A DNA stretch of 10,462 nucleotides from Nitratifractor sp. (lineage in GTDB: Bacteria > Campylobacterota > Campylobacteria > Campylobacterales > Sulfurovaceae): positions 1 through 10,462 of the forward strand of contig WFYP01000159.1 of assembly GCA_015490055.1 (NCBI GenBank). The letters run 5' to 3'. The notes below the pieces were generated by a model. That model did not search any database and was not told the DNA's origin. It saw nothing but the letters and a program-made list of their open reading frames with translations. Positions 6,316 to 10,462 of this stretch are shown one piece after another. Position numbers and translations under genes: made by a program. The first letter of the stretch is position 1, and every line of letters starts with the position of its first letter.

Positions 6316-6324
6316 ATTTTAACA
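6316..6324 (-). promoter_or_regulatory. Extended -10 candidate promoter of efp
   Basis: The minus strand reads TGTTAAAAT, a TGn extension plus a 5-of-6 -10 box, 26 nt before the efp ATG. The predicted leader of about 20 nt includes AGGAG. No recognisable -35 is present at 17 bp. Confidence 0.45.
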
Positions 6325-6356
6325 CAACATAGGTTATATAGCGATTAGTAAATCTT

Positions 6357-6394
6357 AAGTAGTTTTTCCCGCAAATGCGGGAATAGAAAGTAGT
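6357..6394. repeat. GC-rich hairpin flanked by 7-bp direct repeats
   Basis: TTCCCGC (6366-6372) and GCGGGAA (6377-6383) pair perfectly around AAAT. The stem stands out in AT-rich DNA and lies 13 bp past the stop of the second RND gene. AAGTAGT occurs on both sides (6357-6363 and 6388-6394), each copy containing GTAG. On the minus strand the stem is followed by AAAAAC rather than T's, so it is not an intrinsic terminator for the RND operon. It resembles dispersed TTCCCGC-N4-GCGGGAA palindromes, and the direct repeats could be an insertion footprint. Confidence 0.55.
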
Positions 6395-6396
6395 AA

Positions 6397-8130
6397 CTAT
6401 CTAGTTATAGATATATCATTCGTATCGTGATGAATCGGATTTTCGTCATCTTTATCCATCGCTTTTGCTCCATCTAATAAAACAGGAACAAAGATTAAAG
6501 ATACAAATACCGCAGCAACTGTACCAGAGATTAGTGCAACACCAAGTCCACCAAATACTGGGTCGCTAGCAAGAAGTGCAGAACCTAAAATAATTGCAAC
6601 TGCTGTTAGGGCAATAGGTTTTGCTCTTGTAGCTGAAGATAAAGCGATAGCTCTTCTTCTCTCCATACCTTTAGCCTCTATTAACGACTTAGCAAAGTCA
6701 ATTAATAGCAATGAGTTTCTTGAACTAATACCCATTAGAGCAATAAAGCCAATAAGCGATGTTGCTGTTAAGAAGAATGTATCTGTTGTTACCAAATTGG
6801 CAACCCAATGCCCAACAATTACACCAATAATAGATAAGAAACTTCCAGCAAGCACAATAGCACTTAAAGAGAAACTCTTATAATAAATTACCAATAGTAA
6901 GAATATTAAGACTAATGCACCAATAAATGCTGCACCTAAATCTCTAAAAGTATCTAATGTTACTTTCATCTCACCATCCCATCTAAGTAAAAATTTTTCA
7001 CCAGTTTTCTTGTTTGTTAAGTGTAAATCAAACATATATGTACTAATGCCTGGCTCTTTTTCTACCTTATAACCCAGTTTTTTAAAGTGCTTTATCATAG
7101 CAGCTCTAGCTTTTAAAAGAGGGTAAACTTGAGATTCATTATCAGTTTCAGCAATAACATTTATCATACGATTTAAATCTTTATGCATAATCATAGGAGT
7201 ATTTTGTACCTCTTTAATATCTACAACTTCATTTACTGGTACTAACATTCCTCTTTTATTCATTAAATTCATAGATGCCATTTTACTTTTTAATGCTTCT
7301 AAAGATTTCTTATCAAATTTTTTAGTTTTAGGGTCTAAAGATAAGTATATCTGTATTTGCCCAGCTTCATTTTTAGAATTTTTATGAGCTATTGCCATAC
7401 CTTGAAATGCTAAATAAAGAATTTTATTTACCTGCTCAACACTTAAGCCGCTTCTTGCAATTTTATCTTTGTTTGGTACTAATTCATATTTCTTGAATAA
7501 ATCATCACTCATAATATCTACATCGACAACTTTTTTAGTTTGGCTTAATACTTTTGCTGTCTCTTTAGAGAGGTATCTTAACTCTTTTAAATTATCACCT
7601 GTAACTTCTACAACAATAGATGATAAAGTAGGAGGACCAGCTGGTTGCTCTATTAATTTAATTACAGTACCCTTTACCAATTTTTCACAACTGCTTTTGA
7701 TTTTAGGTCTTAATCTACCTACCATACTAAATGATTTCTCTTCTCTATCGTGTTTATCAGTTAAATTTACTGCGATTTCTGCAACATTTTCACTATTTTT
7801 CATACCAGAACCTTTAACAAGCCCGGCATAATCCAAAGGAATACCTTCGCCGATATATTGTTCCATATTGATAACATTTTTCTCTTTTTTCAATATATCA
7901 ACTACACACTCAGAAACCTCTTTTGTCTGCTCTTTAGAACTACCTGTTGGAGTATCTACATATACAGAAAATGTATTTGCACTCTTACCAGGAAGCATTC
8001 TAGCTTTTACTAAACCAGTAGGTATCATTAAGATAGAGAGAGCTAAAGCTACAAGTGTTAAAACAATAACTAAAAATTTTCTACTTTTAGATTCTAAAAT
8101 CCAATATACTAAATTTTCTAATTTATGCAT
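6397..8130 (-). CDS. RND efflux permease, C-terminal half as a separate protein (TM7-TM12)
   Basis: This 577-residue protein corresponds to the second half of an RND permease of the inner membrane. Segments: TM7 (about 17-37), a large periplasmic porter/docking domain (about 45-390, including DKHDRE and EQPAGPPTLSSIVVEV), TM8 (396-417), TM9 (421-443), TM10 (452-478) with MGISSRNSLLLIDFAKS, TM11 (502-521) and TM12 (529-552), then a short acidic/His tail. R471 in TM10 falls where AcrB has K940 of the proton-relay network. The ATG overlaps the stop of the first half (TAATG), an AAGGAGG sits 7 nt upstream, and an in-frame TAA at 8134-8136 prevents a longer start. It probably pairs with the N-terminal half as one pump protomer. 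Substrate unknown. Confidence 0.9.
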   Translation of the reverse strand: MHKLENLVYWILESKSRKFLVIVLTLVALALSILMIPTGLVKARMLPGKSANTFSVYVDTPTGSSKEQTKEVSECVVDILKKEKNVINMEQYIGEGIPLDYAGLVKGSGMKNSENVAEIAVNLTDKHDREEKSFSMVGRLRPKIKSSCEKLVKGTVIKLIEQPAGPPTLSSIVVEVTGDNLKELRYLSKETAKVLSQTKKVVDVDIMSDDLFKKYELVPNKDKIARSGLSVEQVNKILYLAFQGMAIAHKNSKNEAGQIQIYLSLDPKTKKFDKKSLEALKSKMASMNLMNKRGMLVPVNEVVDIKEVQNTPMIMHKDLNRMINVIAETDNESQVYPLLKARAAMIKHFKKLGYKVEKEPGISTYMFDLHLTNKKTGEKFLLRWDGEMKVTLDTFRDLGAAFIGALVLIFLLLVIYYKSFSLSAIVLAGSFLSIIGVIVGHWVANLVTTDTFFLTATSLIGFIALMGISSRNSLLLIDFAKSLIEAKGMERRRAIALSSATRAKPIALTAVAIILGSALLASDPVFGGLGVALISGTVAAVFVSLIFVPVLLDGAKAMDKDDENPIHHDTNDISITR

Positions 8131-8144
8131 TATTTAGCCTCCTT
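8128..8144 (-). promoter_or_regulatory. Coupled start with full-consensus Shine-Dalgarno for the second RND half
   Basis: On the minus strand AAGGAGG (8144-8138) stands 7 nt before the ATG (8130-8128), and the upstream gene's TAA shares one base with that ATG. This is the strongest ribosome binding site in the window and fits efficient coupled translation of the second half. It also forms codons of the first half's last residues (DKEAK), so it may partly be coincidence. Confidence 0.7.
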
Positions 8145-9734
8145 ATCTACCGGACAGTGTGGATGTTTATGTTTTGGCTTTTTCAAGAGTTTTAAACTTA
8201 AATATGGTGTAAAAATATATGCAACAAATAGCGATGCAATCAGAGCTACTGGTACATTTAGAGGAATTGGTTTCATAAATGAACCCATCATACCACCAAC
8301 AAACGCCATTGGAACCATTGTTAAAATAATTGCTAAAGTTGCAATATTTGTTGGTGCTCCAATCTCATCAGTTGCTTCTACTAATAGCTCCTCCATATCT
8401 TTACAATCTACATCATGCGAATGCAGGTGTCTGTGGATATTTTCGATAACAATAATTGCAGCATCGACTAATAGACCTAAAGATAGTAAAAATGCAAATA
8501 GCGTAATACGGTTAATTGTCTGCCCTGTTATATATGCAACAAATAGAGTTACCGCCAAAATAGCAGGAACTGTAAATGTAACAATAATAGACTCTCTAAA
8601 TCCAAGTGCAAAAATAAGCATACCAGCAATAATTAAAATAGTAATAACTAAGTGATGTACAAGTTCATTTACCGCATCGTTTGCTCTTTTACCATAATCT
8701 CTTGTAATTATATATCCAATTCCCTCTTTTGATAATTTGCCACTATACTCTTTTAAAAGTTTCTCTACATCATTTGCAACAAAAACAGCATTTGTTCCTG
8801 CTAATTTAGATATTGTTAAAGTAACTTGTTCTTTTTCTGGAAGAAATTTTCCATCTTTGTTACGCATATCTATATAATCTTTTTTAAAATTTTGGTAATC
8901 TATACCTCTTTTTACCGTTGCTACATCTCGTAAATATATTGGGCTACCCATATATTGAGCTACAATAATATTTTTAACATCATCAACATTTTCTATAACA
9001 TTTTTAATACCAAAGATTAATAGTTTTTTATCTTTTGTTCTTCCTTTAATGTCTGGTACATCTACTGCAACAGACTGTATTGCCTTCATTATTTGCCCCA
9101 TAGATAAATGATAAGCAGACAATTTTCCTAAATCTACATTTACATTAAATTGAGGTTTATGCGAACCTTTAAGTGTAGTTTTTGCAACATTTTTAACAGC
9201 ATTTATTTTTTGTTGTAACTCTCTAATAGTAGAATACATCTTTTCATAATTTGCTTTAGTACCATTTTTTGGATAGAAAGCAACAGTTACAATAGGAATA
9301 TCTATATCTATATCAAAAGGTTTGACTAATGGTTGCATTGTTCCTTTTGGCATATTATCCATATTTTGCATAACTTTATCATAAAGTTTTAAGTTAGCAT
9401 CTTCACGGCGTTCACCAATTTTATATACAACATTAACAATACCGACATTATCTCTTGCAATACCATATATATGTTTAATTCCCTTAATTTCTCTCATTTT
9501 TCTCTCGAGAGGATTTACAATTATCTTTTCAACTTCTGGAGCAGTTGCACCAGGAAGTGGAACAATTACAGCACCACCACTAATAGCAATTTGTGGGTCT
9601 TCTTCTCTTGGCATCACTTGCAGAGATATAAACCCTAATAGAAGTAGTGCAACGCCTAATATAGGTGTTAATGGGTTCTTTAAAAAACCTGCGGCTAATT
9701 TACCAGCCCAATCTTTTGGCTTATATTTTATCAT
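8130..9734 (-). CDS. RND efflux permease, N-terminal half as a separate protein (TM1-TM6)
   Basis: This 534-residue protein is the first half of an RND permease of the family with MPREEDPQI after TM1 (41-49) and PMAFVGGMMGSFMKPIPLN around TM5-TM6 (475-493). TM1 is about 22-41; a periplasmic porter/docking domain spans about 45-355; TM2-TM6 lie near 358-378, 382-402, 410-431, 459-481 and 490-515. TM4 reads GLLVDAAIIVIEN: D424 of the proton-relay position is kept, but the second Asp of the usual HAE-type DD pair is Ala (A425). His/Cys-rich stretches lie in the cytoplasmic TM4-TM5 loop (H434, H436, H438, H440, C444) and at the tail (H522, H524, H526, C527). It stops at the TM6-TM7 linker, whereas family members usually continue to about 1,050 residues in one chain. 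GGGAG overlaps the upstream gene's TAG, indicating coupling. Confidence 0.92.
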   Translation of the reverse strand: MIKYKPKDWAGKLAAGFLKNPLTPILGVALLLLGFISLQVMPREEDPQIAISGGAVIVPLPGATAPEVEKIIVNPLERKMREIKGIKHIYGIARDNVGIVNVVYKIGERREDANLKLYDKVMQNMDNMPKGTMQPLVKPFDIDIDIPIVTVAFYPKNGTKANYEKMYSTIRELQQKINAVKNVAKTTLKGSHKPQFNVNVDLGKLSAYHLSMGQIMKAIQSVAVDVPDIKGRTKDKKLLIFGIKNVIENVDDVKNIIVAQYMGSPIYLRDVATVKRGIDYQNFKKDYIDMRNKDGKFLPEKEQVTLTISKLAGTNAVFVANDVEKLLKEYSGKLSKEGIGYIITRDYGKRANDAVNELVHHLVITILIIAGMLIFALGFRESIIVTFTVPAILAVTLFVAYITGQTINRITLFAFLLSLGLLVDAAIIVIENIHRHLHSHDVDCKDMEELLVEATDEIGAPTNIATLAIILTMVPMAFVGGMMGSFMKPIPLNVPVALIASLFVAYIFTPYLSLKLLKKPKHKHPHCPVDKEAK

Positions 9735-9745
9735 CTATAGACTCC

Positions 9746-10462
9746 CTATTCACTAAGATATACTTTTGCATACATACCAGGAAATACTGTTTTACCTTTT
9801 GCATTAAATTTAATTTTTATTTTAAATTTATGAGTCATTGGATTAGAGCTAGGAATTATAGACTTAATAATACCTTCTCCTTTATATCCAATAGATGGAA
9901 TCTCTACTTTAACTTTTTTACCAATCTTTACATATTTTAAATTGTTTTCACTAATCTCTGTCATAATATTTAAATCACTTAAATCTGTTAAAATAAGTGT
10001 AGGCATACCAGGAATTTGCATCTCTCCCTCTTTTGCCATTTTAGAAATTATTACACCATTATTTGGAGCTTTAATTTTAAGATATCTATATTGATTCATA
10101 ACGCTCTCTTTTTGAGCTTTAGCTTGAGCTACTTGCTCCTTTGCCAATTTCACCATATCTCTCATATTCTTTGCAGCTAATTCTAAATTTTCATATTGAA
10201 ATTTAGAAACCATACCCTTTTTATAAAGTCTTTTATTTCTAGCAAGGTTTGTTAAAACATTGTTTAGTTGGTTTTCATTCATTTGTAAAGCAAGTCTAGC
10301 TTGATTAATTGCCAAATCTACCTGTCTTGCTGCCGCATCTATATCTTTAGAGTCAATTTCATAAAGCAAATCACCTTTTTTTACAATATCCCCCTCTGAT
10401 ACTTTCATATTTTTAATAAAGCCCATATATCTGCTTGTAATCATTTTTTGATTATCCGACAC
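9746..10462 (-). CDS. Membrane fusion (periplasmic adaptor) protein of the RND efflux system, 5' end outside the window
   Basis: Partial gene, with 238 codons inside the window. The frame is still open at the edge, where a GTG codon sits by chance, so the true start and any signal peptide lie beyond it. In order: first lipoyl half (about 10-38, GFIKNMKVSEGDIVKKGDLL), a two-helix alpha-hairpin (about 41-127), second lipoyl half (128-160, LKIKAPNNGVIISKMAKEGE) and a beta-barrel domain (about 165-238) ending PGMYAKVYLSE. Such adaptors link the inner-membrane pump to a TolC-type outer-membrane channel. The protein ends directly after the barrel, so the membrane-proximal domain found in AcrA appears short or missing. 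An 11-nt gap separates it from the permease, implying one operon. An outer-membrane channel gene may lie upstream outside the window. Confidence 0.9.
   Translation of the reverse strand: MSDNQKMITSRYMGFIKNMKVSEGDIVKKGDLLYEIDSKDIDAAARQVDLAINQARLALQMNENQLNNVLTNLARNKRLYKKGMVSKFQYENLELAAKNMRDMVKLAKEQVAQAKAQKESVMNQYRYLKIKAPNNGVIISKMAKEGEMQIPGMPTLILTDLSDLNIMTEISENNLKYVKIGKKVKVEIPSIGYKGEGIIKSIIPSSNPMTHKFKIKIKFNAKGKTVFPGMYAKVYLSE

Noticed and set aside
6366..6383. Intrinsic terminator of the RND operon
   Set aside because: On the minus strand the stem is followed by A's, not T's; only the plus strand has a T-run, and it precedes the stem.
8125..8140. Programmed -1 frameshift joining the two RND halves
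   Set aside because: The junction GCTAAATAATG lacks a canonical X XXY YYZ slippery heptamer, and the good ribosome binding site gives a simpler route to the second protein.
8125..8655. A 176-codon open frame on the plus strand inside the first RND half
   Set aside because: It lies opposite a well-recognised permease gene, has no family resemblance, and its composition is that expected of an antisense shadow. The same holds for the other plus-strand open frames inside purN, dnaE, the DJ-1 gene and the RND genes.

Overview
The window is AT-rich, and every complete gene in it lies on the minus strand. Protein style (Lys/Ile/Asn/Glu-rich), short intergenic gaps, TAG/TAA stops, T/A-rich promoters without clear -35 boxes and the flavour of PurN, DnaE and EF-P suggest a Campylobacterota (epsilonproteobacterial) chromosome, most like the free-living Sulfurimonas/Sulfurovum type. 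The lineage is an inference; no marker here fixes the genus.

Layout in transcription order (right to left). Positions 10462-6397 hold a tripartite-efflux operon: a membrane fusion protein cut by the window edge, then an RND permease carried on two separate genes (9734-8130 and 8130-6397), each a six-helix half. These genes are packed with an 11-nt gap and a 1-nt TAATG overlap. Next is efp (6289-5723), with its own extended -10 and an intrinsic terminator folded around its stop codon. Then come a DJ-1/PfpI-family gene (5574-5008), dnaE (4647-1105, replicative DNA polymerase III alpha) and purN (940-383, purine synthesis). At the far left (48-311, plus strand) is the C-terminal relic of a REP-associated tyrosine transposase (RAYT).

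The coding content is mostly housekeeping plus one efflux system. The unusual material lies in the gaps. Four of the gaps hold a palindrome: 336-356, 1012-1054, 4771-4983 and 6366-6383. The largest gap (4648-5007) has a 171-bp imperfect fold-back with a perfect 20-bp central stem, followed by a classic REP-like hairpin with a GTAG foot. Downstream of both dnaE and the DJ-1 gene the stop codon runs directly into an array of 7-bp units, and a REP-like palindrome follows. This stop-heptads-palindrome layout occurs twice in the window. With the RAYT relic next door, it suggests these gaps were shaped by REP/RAYT-type mobile repeats.

The other notable point is the split RND permease. The break falls in the cytoplasmic linker between helices 6 and 7, and the second half has a perfect AAGGAGG ribosome binding site. 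The topology therefore allows a working two-chain pump. A recent frameshift, or a sequencing error, in a normally single-chain gene cannot be excluded from sequence alone.
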